NCBI GenBank assembly: GCA_963725155.1
Contig: CAVRXU010000003.1
Coordinates: 1-64,000, forward strand
Direction: 5' to 3'
Source: DATDAH01 sp963725155
Lineage (GTDB): Bacteria; Actinomycetota; Acidimicrobiia; Acidimicrobiales; DATDAH01
Length of the DNA: 64,000 bases
Shown here: positions 17,730 to 27,573 of the stretch, in pieces
Position numbering within the stretch: position 1 is the first letter of the stretch
Layout of the letters: every line of letters starts with the position of its first letter
Made by a program: the position numbers and the translations under genes
Notes under the pieces: model-generated
Database searches by the model: none
Told to the model about the DNA's origin: nothing
The model's input: the letters and a program-made list of their open reading frames with translations, nothing else

Positions 17730-17963
17730 ATGCAGACAACCATCGATCCGGCAGGCAGGGTGGTCATCCCGAAGCGGCTCCGGGACCGGGTGGGCCTTCG
17801 GGCGGGAGCCGTGGTCCTCACCGTCGATGGTTCGGCGATACGCATCGAGCCCGTGACCGACGAGGTCGTCGTCGAAGAGGACGGTCGCCTGGTGATCCCC
17901 TCCGCCGGCGGCATCGTCGACGATGACCTGGTGCGGGCCCTCCGTGACGCCGACCGCCGCTGA
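17730..17963 (+). CDS. vapB: AbrB/MazE-fold antitoxin of a VapBC pair
   Basis: 77 residues. The N-terminal SpoVT/AbrB swapped-hairpin domain (TTIDPAGRVVIPKRLRDRVG) binds DNA; the C-terminal half (about 50-77), rich in acidic residues, should wrap the toxin. It overlaps the PIN-domain gene by 20 bp, as usual for type II toxin-antitoxin modules that autoregulate through the antitoxin. AGGAGG at 17707-17712 is 17 bases from the ATG, too far for a normal ribosome site; GTAGG closer in may serve. Confidence 0.85.
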   Translation: MQTTIDPAGRVVIPKRLRDRVGLRAGAVVLTVDGSAIRIEPVTDEVVVEEDGRLVIPSAGGIVDDDLVRALRDADRR

Positions 17964-18381
17964 GGACAGACCACCGGACCTCCTCGTCGACACCAGCGTC
18001 GCCGTCGCGCTGCTCGTCGTGGACCACGAGCACCATCACACCTCGACCGAAGCGGTCGGCACCCGGCTCCTCGGTCTCGCCGGACACGCCGCCTTCGAGA
18101 CCTTCTCGGTCCTGACCCGCCTACCCCCACCCGCTCGGCGCGGCCCAGCGACCGTCAGCCGACTCCTCGCCGCTGGCTTCCCTGCCTCGCTCCACCTGCC
18201 CGCCGTCGCCAGCGCCGACCTGCTCACCCGCCTCGCCGACCTTGGTGTGGCCGGCGGGGCGGTCCACGACGCGCTGGTCGGGGCGACCGCCGCTCATCAC
18301 GGGATCCCGCTGGCCTCCAGGGACCGGCGGGCGATCGACACCTACCGCCTACTCGACGTCGACGTGCTGTTGATCGACTGA
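17944..18381 (+). CDS. vapC: VapC-type PIN-domain ribonuclease toxin
   Basis: 145 residues. PIN fold with acidic active-site residues at LLVDTSVAVAL (Asp), ETFSVLTRLP (Glu), VHDALVGATA (Asp) and LASRDRRAIDTY (Asp). VapC toxins cleave tRNA or rRNA and are neutralised by VapB; the overlapping upstream AbrB-type gene fits that role. GTG 17944 is the only start that keeps the DTSV motif near the N-terminus; an in-frame upstream ATG would overlap the antitoxin much further. Confidence 0.85.
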   Translation: MTPTAAEDRPPDLLVDTSVAVALLVVDHEHHHTSTEAVGTRLLGLAGHAAFETFSVLTRLPPPARRGPATVSRLLAAGFPASLHLPAVASADLLTRLADLGVAGGAVHDALVGATAAHHGIPLASRDRRAIDTYRLLDVDVLLID

Positions 18382-18418
18382 CACTCACCACCGACCGCGT
18401 GGCGACAACAATGGCGCC

Positions 18419-18700
18419 GTGCTCCACCACGTCGTGTTGTTCCAAGTTCCCGATCCGCTCCAGCGCGAGGAGCTGGTCCGCCGGCTCCGGGCCCTACCGG
18501 GCTTGATCCCCGAGATCGAGACGTACGAGGTCGGCGTCGACGTGTCCCGCGGTGCCACCAGCTACGACGTCGGTCTGTACTCCACGTTCGCCGACGCCGA
18601 GGCGCTGGAGACCTACCGGGCCCACCACGCCCATCAGGCCATCCTCCAGCTCATCGGCGACATCAGCCCCCACCGCATCGTCACCGACTGGCTCGACTGA
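18419..18700 (+). CDS. Dabb (stress-responsive A/B barrel) domain protein
   Basis: 93 residues from GTG 18419. LHHVVLFQVPDP at the start, VGVDVSRGATSYDVGLYSTF in the middle and HQAILQLIGDISPHRIVTDW at the end are characteristic of the dimeric ferredoxin-like Dabb fold. Such small proteins bind or protect small aromatic compounds, and some are cyclases; function here is unknown. It is followed by a convergent binding-protein gene only 9 bp away. Confidence 0.83.
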   Translation: MLHHVVLFQVPDPLQREELVRRLRALPGLIPEIETYEVGVDVSRGATSYDVGLYSTFADAEALETYRAHHAHQAILQLIGDISPHRIVTDWLD

Positions 18701-18709
18701 AAGTCCTGG

Positions 18710-20146
18710 TCAGCCGGCGACGCGGTCGTTGTAGGAGGCAATGGCAGTGTCGGCCTCCTCCTGGAGGGTGGCTGCGGTGGCCGCCGGGTCGGCGTTGTCG
18801 AGGACCAGGGCCTCGATGGCGTCCTCGAGGGCGTTGCGGAACTCGACGTAGGCGCCGATCACCGGCCCACCGCCGCCCGGGGGCAGGTTGTCGTCGGCCA
18901 GCTGCTCGTAGGCCACCTGGTAGCCCGGGCGATCGGCCCAGAGGGCCTGCACGTCGGCGTCCTCGGAGGCGGCGGAGCTGATCGGGATGTAGCCGGTGTT
19001 GACGTGCCAGAAGGCCTGCTGCACCGGGTCGACCAGGTACTGGACGAAGTCCCAGGTGGCCGCGATCTGCTCGGGCGAGGAGCCGTTGGCCACGATCGAC
19101 AGGGCGGCGCCGCCGGCGCTGGTCGGGCCGCCGGCCACGGGGCCGGGCAGGGGGCCGATGCCGATGTCGACATCGGTCTCCACCGTGCCCGAGTCCAGGG
19201 CGTCGTAGACCGAGCCCAGGGCCCCCGACGTGCCGATGGTGAAGGCGGCGTCGCCGCTGGCCAGGGCGAAGAAGTGGTCGGCCCCGGACGGGTTGCGCCC
19301 GACGTTGAAGATCAGGTCGTTGTCCACCATCTCGCGTATCCAGGTGAAGATGTCGATCATCGTGGCGTTGTCCAGGGTGGCCGTCTCCGCCCGGGCGTCC
19401 CGGCCGTTGGTGTTGTCGACCAGGGTCTGGCCCGCCATCGACATCCACTGCTCCGGGTACCAGGGCTGGACCTCGAGGGCCATGGCGTGCTCGGCCGCCC
19501 CGGCGTCGACGATGGCCTGGCCCATGTCGAACATCTCGTCGAGGGTGGCCGGCGGGGCGTCGGGGTCGAGGCCGGCCGCCGTGAAGTCGTTGCGGTCGTA
19601 GTAGAAGACCGGGTTCGAGACGTTGAAGGGCATCGGCCAGAGGGTGCCCTCGACCTCGAACTCGGCCAGGACCGACGGGAGGATGTCGGAGGTGTCGTAG
19701 TCCGATGCCGCCACACAGGCCGCGGCCGGGACCGTGCTCCCGCTGTCGATCATGGTCTGCAGCGTGGTCTCCTCGAGCTGGACCAGCTGGGGGAGCTCGC
19801 CGCTGCGCAGGCCGGTCAGGTACTTGTCGAGGCTCTCGTCGTAGGAGCCGGCGAAGACCCCGGTGACCTCGACCCTGTCCTGACTGGCGTTGTAGTCGTC
19901 GATCATCGTGTTGAGCGTCTCCTCGTTGGAGGCGGTCATCGCGTGCCAGAACTCGATCTGCACCGGCCCGTCGGCCGATGCCGCGTCCAGGGTGTCGACC
20001 GGGCAGAGGGAGGGGTCGACCTCGGCGTCACGGCCCTGGGCGCCCTCGCTGCTGCCGCCACCCCCACCCCCGCTGTCGCCCCCGCAGGCCGCGGCCACGA
20101 GGGCCAGCACGGCCAGGAGGGTCAGGACCAGGGAGGTGCGCTTCAT
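18710..20146 (-). CDS. ABC sugar/glycerol-phosphate binding lipoprotein (UgpB-like)
   Basis: 478 residues. Lipobox LVAAAC (Cys21), a Gly/Ser-rich linker, then an SBP family 1 fold: VQIEFWHAMTASNEETLNTM is the UgpB/MalE-type opening, with LPQLVQLEETT, WPMPFNVSNPVFYYD and VNTGYIPIS later. These proteins bring glycerol-3-phosphate, glycerophosphodiesters or oligosaccharides to a MalFGK2-like importer. It is last in the reverse-strand operon after ATPase and two permeases. AAAGGATGA serves as ribosome site and also contains the upstream permease stop. Confidence 0.87.
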   Translation of the reverse strand: MKRTSLVLTLLAVLALVAAACGGDSGGGGGGSSEGAQGRDAEVDPSLCPVDTLDAASADGPVQIEFWHAMTASNEETLNTMIDDYNASQDRVEVTGVFAGSYDESLDKYLTGLRSGELPQLVQLEETTLQTMIDSGSTVPAAACVAASDYDTSDILPSVLAEFEVEGTLWPMPFNVSNPVFYYDRNDFTAAGLDPDAPPATLDEMFDMGQAIVDAGAAEHAMALEVQPWYPEQWMSMAGQTLVDNTNGRDARAETATLDNATMIDIFTWIREMVDNDLIFNVGRNPSGADHFFALASGDAAFTIGTSGALGSVYDALDSGTVETDVDIGIGPLPGPVAGGPTSAGGAALSIVANGSSPEQIAATWDFVQYLVDPVQQAFWHVNTGYIPISSAASEDADVQALWADRPGYQVAYEQLADDNLPPGGGGPVIGAYVEFRNALEDAIEALVLDNADPAATAATLQEEADTAIASYNDRVAG

Positions 20147-20150
20147 GCCG

Positions 20151-21027
20151 TCATCCTTTCACTGCCCCGGCGGTGAGCCCCCGCACCAGGTGGCGCTGGA
20201 ACACGATCAGGACAAGTGCGATGGGTAGGGCGGCGATGAGGGTGCCCGCCATCACCAGGTTCAGCTCGTCGACGTTGGCCGAGTTGAGGCTCTTCAGCCC
20301 GATCTGCACGGTCCGGACGTCGGGGTCGTCGGCCACGAGCAGGGGCCAGAGGTACTGGTTCCAGGCGTAGAGGAAGCTGAAGACGCTCAGCCCGGCGATG
20401 GCCGGTCGGGCCAGGGGGATGGCGACGTGCCACATGAACCCGGCGTGGCCGTAACCGTCCAGGGCCGTGGCATCGCGAAGGTCTCCGGGGACGTTGAGGA
20501 ACGACTGGCGGATCATGAACGTCCCGAACGTCCAGGCGATGAACGGCACGACGAGCCCGGCGTAGCTGTTCAACCAACCGAGATCGGACACGATCTGGAA
20601 CTGCGCCACCACGATGACCTCGGTGGGCACCATCAGGGTGGCCAGGAAGGCGTAGAAGATCCAGCGCTTGCCCGGGAAGCGCAGGAAGGCGAAGGCGTAG
20701 GCGGCCAGGATCGACGTCGTCACCTGGGCGACCGTGGTGAGGGACGACTGGATGAGGCTGTTGCGCAGGAACCTCCCGAGGTGGCCCTGGACGAAGGCCT
20801 CCCGGAAGGTCCCGAGGTCGAGGTCGGTCGGGCAGCAGGATCCCTGGCCACTTCAGCAGGGCTTGGGCGGGCTGGATGGCCACCACGAAGGCGCTGTAGA
20901 TGGGGAAGAGGACGATGACCGCGGCGAAGGTCAGCGCCGCGTAGCGGCCGACCTTGCGCCACGTGGCCCCCTTGACCGAGGGCGGGACCGGAGGGGCGCC
21001 CCGATCGGCGGCCAGGACCTCCGTCAC
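20151..21027 (-). pseudogene. ABC importer permease, UgpE/MalG type, one frameshift
   Basis: A GTG start at 21027 touches the previous stop (TAGTG). The first frame gives a cytoplasmic N-terminus and first helix (ALTFAAVIVLFPIYSAFVVA) and continues to LLKWPGILLP. An extra C in the CCC run at about 20831 breaks it; without it the protein continues DLDLGTFREAFVQGHLGRF. The remaining helices and the EAA loop (DATALDGYGHAGFMWHVAIP) follow in the second frame. The restored length is 291 residues, normal for MalG/UgpE. A homopolymer miscall is the simplest explanation. Confidence 0.78.
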
Positions 21028-21965
21028 TACTCCTCCCCGCCGGCGTAGTGGACCCGCCGTTCGAAGAACGAGAACTGGACGAGGGAGAGGATGAGCACGA
21101 TGAGGAAGAGGATGACGGCCTGAGCCGACGCCACGCCGGCGTTCCGGTTCTGGAAGGCCTCCTGGTAGATCGAGTACACGATCACGTTGGTCGAGTCGCT
21201 GGGCCCACCCTGGGTGAGCAGGTCGATCTGGCCGAAGGACTGGAACGCGTTGATGGTGAGGATGACGCTGACGAACAACAGCGTGGGCGAGAGCATCGGG
21301 ATGGTGATCTCCCGGAACTGGAGCCAGGCTGCTGGCCCCGTCGACGCGGGCGCTCTCGTAGAGGTCGTCGGGGATGCCCTGCATCCCGGCGATGAGGATG
21401 ATGAAGGTGATGCCGAGGTTCTGCCAGACGGTGGTGGCGGCCACGGCGAACAGCGCGGTGCTGCTGTCGAGCAGCCACTGGACCGGCTCCCGGCCGATCG
21501 ACTTCAGGAACTGGTTGACGATCCCGATCGACGGCTGGAAGAGGACCAGCCAGATCAGCGACGCCACCGCCACCGAGGTGGCCACGGTCGAGGAGAAGAT
21601 CGTCCGGAAGACGGTGATGCCCTTCATGCGCTGGTGGGCCAGCGAGGCCAGCGTCAGCCCGAACACCAGCCCGAAACCGACGGTGATCGTGGCGAACAGG
21701 ATCGTGATCCAGAGGCTGTGGCGGAAGTCCGCCGAGCTGAGCACGTCGCTGTACTGGCGAACCCGGTGTAGACCCGGCCACCGAAGGGGTCCTCCCGGTA
21801 GAGGCCCAGCCAGATGGTGCGGCCCATCGGGTAGAAGACGAAGACCCCGAAGATGACCAGCGAGGGGGCGAGCAGGAGCAGGGCCAGGGGGATCTCCCGC
21901 AGCTTCTTCCGACCGAGGCCGACATCGTCCCCGTCACCGAGGGTCGGCATCCCCTGCATCGTCAT
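21027..21965 (-). pseudogene. ABC importer permease, UgpA/MalF type, two frameshifts
   Basis: Three frames in succession encode a complete MalF/UgpA-type permease. MTMQGMPTLGDGDD begins at ATG 21965, with first helix LALLLLAPSLVIFGVFVFYP. Near 21758 one base is missing before YSDVLSSADFRHSLWIT. Near 21331 an extra C precedes WLQFREITIPMLSPTLLF. The EAA loop (ESARVDGASS...) sits at the second break. The shifts cancel and the reconstructed protein is about 312 residues. All six helices are recognisable, so sequencing indels or very recent damage is likely rather than long decay. Confidence 0.78.
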
Positions 21966-21978
21966 GGGCGGGGCACCC

Positions 21979-23043
<1,065 letters not shown>

Positions 23044-23126
23044 GGGCCTCCCTCTCCGGCGCGGACCCTAGCCAGGAGAGGTGTCGGGCAGTCGAACGGC
23101 CGGGTGACCTCGGGTAGACAGACCGG

Positions 23127-24053
23127 ATGGACCTCCGCATCTTCACCGAGCCCCAGTTCGGCGCGACCTACGGCGATCAGCTGGCCGTCGCGCGGGCCGC
23201 CGAGGCGGGCGGCTTCGACGCCTTCTTCCGCTCCGACCACTGGCAGACCTTCGGCGGCGACGGGCTCCCTGGGCCCACCGACTCCTGGGTGACCCTCGGG
23301 GCCATCGCCCGCGAGACCGAGCGCATCCGGCTGGGAACGTTGGTCACCTCCGCCACCTTCCGGCTCCCCGGCCCGTTGGCCATCGCGGTGGCCCAGATCG
23401 ACGAGATGAGCGGCGGGCGGGTCGAGCTCGGGCTGGGGGCGGGCTGGTTCGACGGTGAGCACGACGCGTACGGCATCCCGTTCCCCGAGACCGCCGAGCG
23501 CTTCGACCGCCTGGAGGAGCAGCTGGCGGTGATCACCGGGCTCTGGACGACACCGGTGGGTGAGACCTTCTCCTTCGCCGGTGCGCACTACCCGATGAAG
23601 GACTCCCCCGCCCTACCCAAGCCCGTCCAGTCCCCGCGACCGCCGGTCATCATCGGCGGCCACGGGCCTACGCGGACACCCCGGCTGGCCGCCACCTACG
23701 CCGACGAGTTCAACTTCCCCTTCTCCCCGATTCCCGACTTCACGGCGCAGGTCGAGCGGGTGACCGCCGCCTGCGAGGCCCGGGACCGGGACCCGGCCAC
23801 GATGACGTGGTCCACCGCCCTGACCGCGGTCATGGGGGCCGACGAGGCCGAGTTCCAGCGCCGGGCCGAGGTCATCGGCCACGACCCCGAAGGGTTGCGC
23901 ACGGGCCAGCTCGGCGGCACCCCCGACCAGATCCGGGACCGCCTCGGCCAGTGGGCCGAGGCCGGCGCCCAGCGCGTCTACCTCCAGGTCCTCGACCTCA
24001 CCGACCTCGACCACATCGCCCTCCTCGCCGACGAGCTCATCGACCAGGTCTGA
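23127..24053 (+). CDS. LLM-class F420-dependent oxidoreductase
   Basis: 308 residues of the luciferase-like monooxygenase TIM barrel: FDAFFRSDHW near residue 31, IRLGTLVTSATFRLPGPLAI, MSGGRVELGLGAGWFDGEH and RPPVIIGGHGPTRTPRLAA. The HWQTF/GLGAGW pattern fits the actinobacterial F420-type subgroup rather than FMN luciferases. It likely oxidises or reduces a small organic substrate; no partner gene gives its identity. It is divergent from the importer operon and convergent with the MFS gene. Confidence 0.83.
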   Translation: MDLRIFTEPQFGATYGDQLAVARAAEAGGFDAFFRSDHWQTFGGDGLPGPTDSWVTLGAIARETERIRLGTLVTSATFRLPGPLAIAVAQIDEMSGGRVELGLGAGWFDGEHDAYGIPFPETAERFDRLEEQLAVITGLWTTPVGETFSFAGAHYPMKDSPALPKPVQSPRPPVIIGGHGPTRTPRLAATYADEFNFPFSPIPDFTAQVERVTAACEARDRDPATMTWSTALTAVMGADEAEFQRRAEVIGHDPEGLRTGQLGGTPDQIRDRLGQWAEAGAQRVYLQVLDLTDLDHIALLADELIDQV

Positions 24054-24063
24054 GTTGACGAGT

Positions 24064-24117
24064 CCGAACTTGCGTCGAGAGCACCACGATTCTGTGGGCC
24101 TCTCGACGCAAGTTCGG
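24064..24117. terminator. 54-bp palindrome, bidirectional terminator candidate
   Basis: An 18-bp perfect stem (CCGAACTTGCGTCGAGAG and its complement) with an 18-nt loop that itself pairs (CCAC/GTGG). It lies between the convergent LLM and MFS genes. There is no T tract, common in high-GC actinobacteria. The loop and right arm recur at 58977-59029. Confidence 0.65.
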
Positions 24118-24125
24118 GGTACCCC

Positions 24126-25544
24126 CTAGGCGGGCGATTCGCTGGTCGCTCGGTGGGACACGGGTGAGCGGGTGTCGATGCCGAGGCTGACGGCGGCGGA
24201 CAGGAGGCCGAGCACGACCAGGGTCCACCACAACGGGTCGAAGTCGGCCACGGGGTCGCCGGCGACCACATTGCCGACCAGCACGACGGCCAGGGCGATG
24301 CCGACGGTGCCCGAGAGGCGGACCACCGTCTGGATGGCCGCGGCGGCCACGCCGAAGCGGGCCTCTGGGACGCCGTGCACCGCCGCGCTCTGGAAGTTCG
24401 GGAAGACCAAGCCGATGCCGACCCCGAGCAAGAGCACGCCCGGCAGCCACACGGTCCAGATGGCGGGCTCCTCGCCGATGCCGAGGGCCAGCCACGCCGC
24501 ACCGACCGCGAAGATCAAGGCGCCCGGCACCATCACGGCCCGGTGGCCGAAGCGATCGGCCAGGTTGCCGCCGATGTAGGAGAACACGGCCGCAGCCGCC
24601 GGTCCGGGGGTGACCAGCAGGCCGGCGTGCCCGGTCGAGTACCCCCAGCCCTCGGTCAGGAACCGGACCAGGCCGAAGAACATGGCGAAGAAGGCAGCGC
24701 CGAAGAGCAGGGCCACGACGTTGGCCCGCCGGAACAAGGGCGCGGCGAACAGGTCGGGGGCGATGACGGGGTCCGGGTGCCGGCTCGACCGCCGGACCAG
24801 CACCACGGCGGAGATCGCCGACACCGCCAGCGCCCCCAGCACCGCGGCCGAGGTCCAACCCCAGGAGGGGCCCTCGACGATGGCGAGGGCCAGCGAGCCG
24901 ACGGCCACCATGACCAGGAACGAGCCGACGAGGTCGGTGAGGCCGTGGACGTTCGGGTCGACCGACTCGACCAGGACGACCCGGCCCCAGACGAACACGA
25001 TCACGGCGATGGGCACGCTCAGCCAGAAGCCCCAGCGCCAGCCTCCGAGGTCCACGACCAATGCCCCCAAGGACGGACCGCAGGCGGCGGCCACCCCGCC
25101 GACGGCGCCCCAGGTGCCGATGGCCATGGCCCGGCGGTCGACCGGGAACTCCCGCAGCACCAGGGCCATGGCCGCCGGGGTCATCAAGGCCCCACCGCAC
25201 GCCTGGAAGGCCCGGGTGGCGATGAGCACGCCAGGGTCGGGAGCGGCGCCGCTGGCCAACGCCCCCAACCCGAAGATCACCACCCCGGTCAGGAACACCT
25301 TGCGCCGCCCGAACAGGTCGGCCAGGCGACCGCCGGGAACCAGCAGGGCGGCGATGACGATGCCGTAGATGGTCAACACCCACGAGAGCAACGCGGTCGA
25401 CGCGTCGGGAAAGGCGTCCTCAATGGCAGGGAAGGCCACGAACACGACCGACAGGTCGAGGGCCCCGGCGAAGCCGGCCATGCAGGCCAGCAGGAGGACC
25501 ACCCACGCCCGGCGGGGGACCTCCGCCTCGGCCGCCGCAGTCAC
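24126..25544 (-). CDS. MFS drug exporter, DHA2 (14-helix) type
   Basis: 472 residues with regularly spaced hydrophobic helices. The first is WVVLLLACMAGFAGALDLSV, containing the LDxSVV motif C typical of DHA2; motif A is GRLADLFGRRKV. The closest well-known relatives are EmrB/QacA-type multidrug antiporters, which use the proton gradient. The start GTG overlaps the holB stop (GTGA), so it is translated together with the replication gene; this coupling is positional rather than functional. Substrate unknown. Confidence 0.87.
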   Translation of the reverse strand: MTAAAEAEVPRRAWVVLLLACMAGFAGALDLSVVFVAFPAIEDAFPDASTALLSWVLTIYGIVIAALLVPGGRLADLFGRRKVFLTGVVIFGLGALASGAAPDPGVLIATRAFQACGGALMTPAAMALVLREFPVDRRAMAIGTWGAVGGVAAACGPSLGALVVDLGGWRWGFWLSVPIAVIVFVWGRVVLVESVDPNVHGLTDLVGSFLVMVAVGSLALAIVEGPSWGWTSAAVLGALAVSAISAVVLVRRSSRHPDPVIAPDLFAAPLFRRANVVALLFGAAFFAMFFGLVRFLTEGWGYSTGHAGLLVTPGPAAAAVFSYIGGNLADRFGHRAVMVPGALIFAVGAAWLALGIGEEPAIWTVWLPGVLLLGVGIGLVFPNFQSAAVHGVPEARFGVAAAAIQTVVRLSGTVGIALAVVLVGNVVAGDPVADFDPLWWTLVVLGLLSAAVSLGIDTRSPVSHRATSESPA

Positions 25545-26605
25545 CGCAGGCGAGGCAGCTTCAGGAACAGGCCGAGGAGAAAGAGCTCCTCGGCCGGGTT
25601 GCGGACGAGGTCCTCCGCTGCGGTCTGGATGGCGGCGAGTCCGTCGACGAGCTCGGCCGGGTCGCGGCCGTCGGCCAGGGCGTCCCGGTAGCGGCCGGCG
25701 AGGGTGGCCAGCCCGAAGAGGATCTCCTGGCGGCGCAGGGTGCGGACCTGGCGCCGGTGGCGGGCGACGAGCTCGCCGACCAGCCCCCGGCGCAGGCCGT
25801 ACCGGTCGATCTGCTCCTCGAGGGCGGCTTGTTCCTCCGCGTGCTGGGCGTCGAGCGGCGCCTGGGCGGCATCGATGCGGCCCCGGAGGTCCTCGACGAG
25901 GTCGATGACCCGCGCCCCGGTGCGGTCGAGCCGGTCGGGGACCGCCCCCCACGCATCGCGTCGGGCGGCCAGGTCGGGGTCGGTGGCCAGGAGGCGAGCC
26001 CGGCCGAGGTCGCCCGATGCCGCTTCGGCCGCTTCCTGCGCCCGGTCCGGCGCCACGCCCTCGGCCACCAGGCGCTCGGTGACGGCGGCGTCGGGCACAG
26101 GGCCGAAGTCGATGCGCACGCACCGGGACGCCGTGGTCACCAGCTCGGGTGGGATCTCGTCGGCCACGATCACGATGATCGTGCGGGGCGGCGGCTCCTC
26201 GATGGTCTTGAGGAACGCTCCGGCGAACTGCTCCATGGTGTGGAACTGGCCGAGGACGACGACCTTGTGATCGGCCTCTACCGGTGCCCGGTTGACCTCC
26301 TGGATGATGGTGGGGAGGTCGCCCTTGTCCATGTCGACGCTCAGTCGGGCACCCTCGGGCTCGAAGACGATCAGGTCGGGGTGCTTGCCCTCCAGGGCGA
26401 GACGGGCGTGGCGCTCGGCGTCCTCGCCCTCGGCGTCCCGGGTGAAGAGGGCGGCGGCGAAGGCCCGGGCCGCGGCCATCCGCCCGCTCCCGGGCGGCCC
26501 GACGAAGAGATAGGCGTGCAGCGGGGCGGCAATCGCGGCCCGCAGGTCGGCCTCCGCCCGCGCCTGTCCGACCACGTCCCGCCAGACGTCGAGGTCCACG
26601 CTCAC
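25541..26605 (-). CDS. holB: DNA polymerase III delta-prime subunit
   Basis: 354 residues of the AAA+ clamp-loader fold. The P-loop is degenerate (GPPGSGRM, Arg for Lys), as expected for the non-hydrolysing delta-prime subunit, while the SRC sensor (TASRCVRIDF) is intact. MEQFAGAFLKTIEEPPPRTI is a strong clamp-loader signature. The conserved zinc-binding Cys group of E. coli delta-prime is not evident. The GTG start (complement of 26603-26605) gives the typical short N-terminus. Gene order topA-tmk-holB is common in this phylum. A 289-bp gap with two hairpins separates it from tmk. Confidence 0.9.
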   Translation of the reverse strand: MSVDLDVWRDVVGQARAEADLRAAIAAPLHAYLFVGPPGSGRMAAARAFAAALFTRDAEGEDAERHARLALEGKHPDLIVFEPEGARLSVDMDKGDLPTIIQEVNRAPVEADHKVVVLGQFHTMEQFAGAFLKTIEEPPPRTIIVIVADEIPPELVTTASRCVRIDFGPVPDAAVTERLVAEGVAPDRAQEAAEAASGDLGRARLLATDPDLAARRDAWGAVPDRLDRTGARVIDLVEDLRGRIDAAQAPLDAQHAEEQAALEEQIDRYGLRRGLVGELVARHRRQVRTLRRQEILFGLATLAGRYRDALADGRDPAELVDGLAAIQTAAEDLVRNPAEELFLLGLFLKLPRLR

Positions 26606-26725
26606 GAGGGCAAACGATGGCAGGGATGGGGCCGGGTGTCGGGCTGCACGTCGTCGGAGCCGGGCCAGCCGGCGACCTGAGCGGGGCCCCCGTTCGCACG
26701 GAGCGTGACCGTCGACGGGCGAACC

Positions 26726-26794
26726 GCCCCGAATCGCTCGGGGCCCTCGCTTGTCGGAGGCAATACGGGGCGGCTCCCGCCCCCTATTGCCTCC
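26726..26794. terminator. two hairpins in the tmk-holB gap
   Basis: First hairpin GCCCCGA/TCGGGGC near 26726-26744. Second 26756-26794: GGAGGCAATA pairs with TATTGCCTCC and the stem extends through the G/C block with one mismatch (about 18 bp). No T tract. They could terminate the tmk transcript or act as a dispersed palindrome. Nothing else was recognised in 26606-26894. Confidence 0.5.
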
Positions 26795-26894
26795 AATGGA
26801 CTCCTGGCCACCACCCACGGTGGTCTCGAGCGCCCCTGACGACCGGCAGTCCGACTCCACGCCCCCGTCGGTGCCTCGTTCTCGGTTTGCCTAG

Positions 26895-27524
26895 TCACGG
26901 CAGGCGCTCCTCGACGGCGGCCAGCACCCGGGCGAAGACCTCGTCGACGGTGCCGGCCCCGTCGACGACGGCCCAGGCGTCGGGATCGGCGGCGGCCAGG
27001 GCGCGGTAGCCGTCGGCCACGCGCTCGTGGAAGCCGTCGCCGACGGCCTCCAGGCGGTCCAGGTCGGCGTCCATGCGCTCGGCGGCGACGGCGGCCGAGA
27101 CGTCGAGCAGGATGGTCAGGTCCGGCTTCAGCCCTCCCGTCGCCCAGTCGTTCACCTGGGCGACCTCGGCGACGGGGATGCGCCGACCGTGGCCCTGGTA
27201 GGCCAGCGACGACGCCACGTAGCGGTCGGTGACGACGTCCTCCCCCCGCTCGAGAGCCGGGCGGATCACGGCGGCAACGTGGTCGGCCCGGGCGGCGGCG
27301 ATCAGCAGGACCTCCGCCCGGAAGTCCAGCTCGCCGGTGGCCGGGTCGAGCACGATGTCCCGCAGGCGCTCCCCAGCCGGGGTGCCGCCGGGCTCCCGGG
27401 TCAGGCGGGCGCCGAGGTGCTCGGCCAAGCGCCGGGCCTGGGTCGACTTGCCGCAGCCCTCGCCGCCCTCGAGCGCGATGAACCGGCCGGAACTGTGCTC
27501 ATGACCCTCCGCCTGACGGCTCAT
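26895..27524 (-). CDS. tmk: thymidylate kinase (dTMP kinase)
   Basis: 209 residues. P-loop FIALEGGEGCGKST (about 15-28), DR motif in VVTDRYVASSLAYQG, and a LID-like region near DLTILLDVSAAVAAERM. It phosphorylates dTMP to dTDP in DNA precursor synthesis. It lies 49 bp downstream of topA on the same strand. Length and motifs are fully normal. Confidence 0.96.
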   Translation of the reverse strand: MSRQAEGHEHSSGRFIALEGGEGCGKSTQARRLAEHLGARLTREPGGTPAGERLRDIVLDPATGELDFRAEVLLIAAARADHVAAVIRPALERGEDVVTDRYVASSLAYQGHGRRIPVAEVAQVNDWATGGLKPDLTILLDVSAAVAAERMDADLDRLEAVGDGFHERVADGYRALAAADPDAWAVVDGAGTVDEVFARVLAAVEERLP

Positions 27525-27573
27525 CGTTCGGCAGGCCTACTCGGCCCGCGGGTTGGCTTCGCCGCTCACGGCG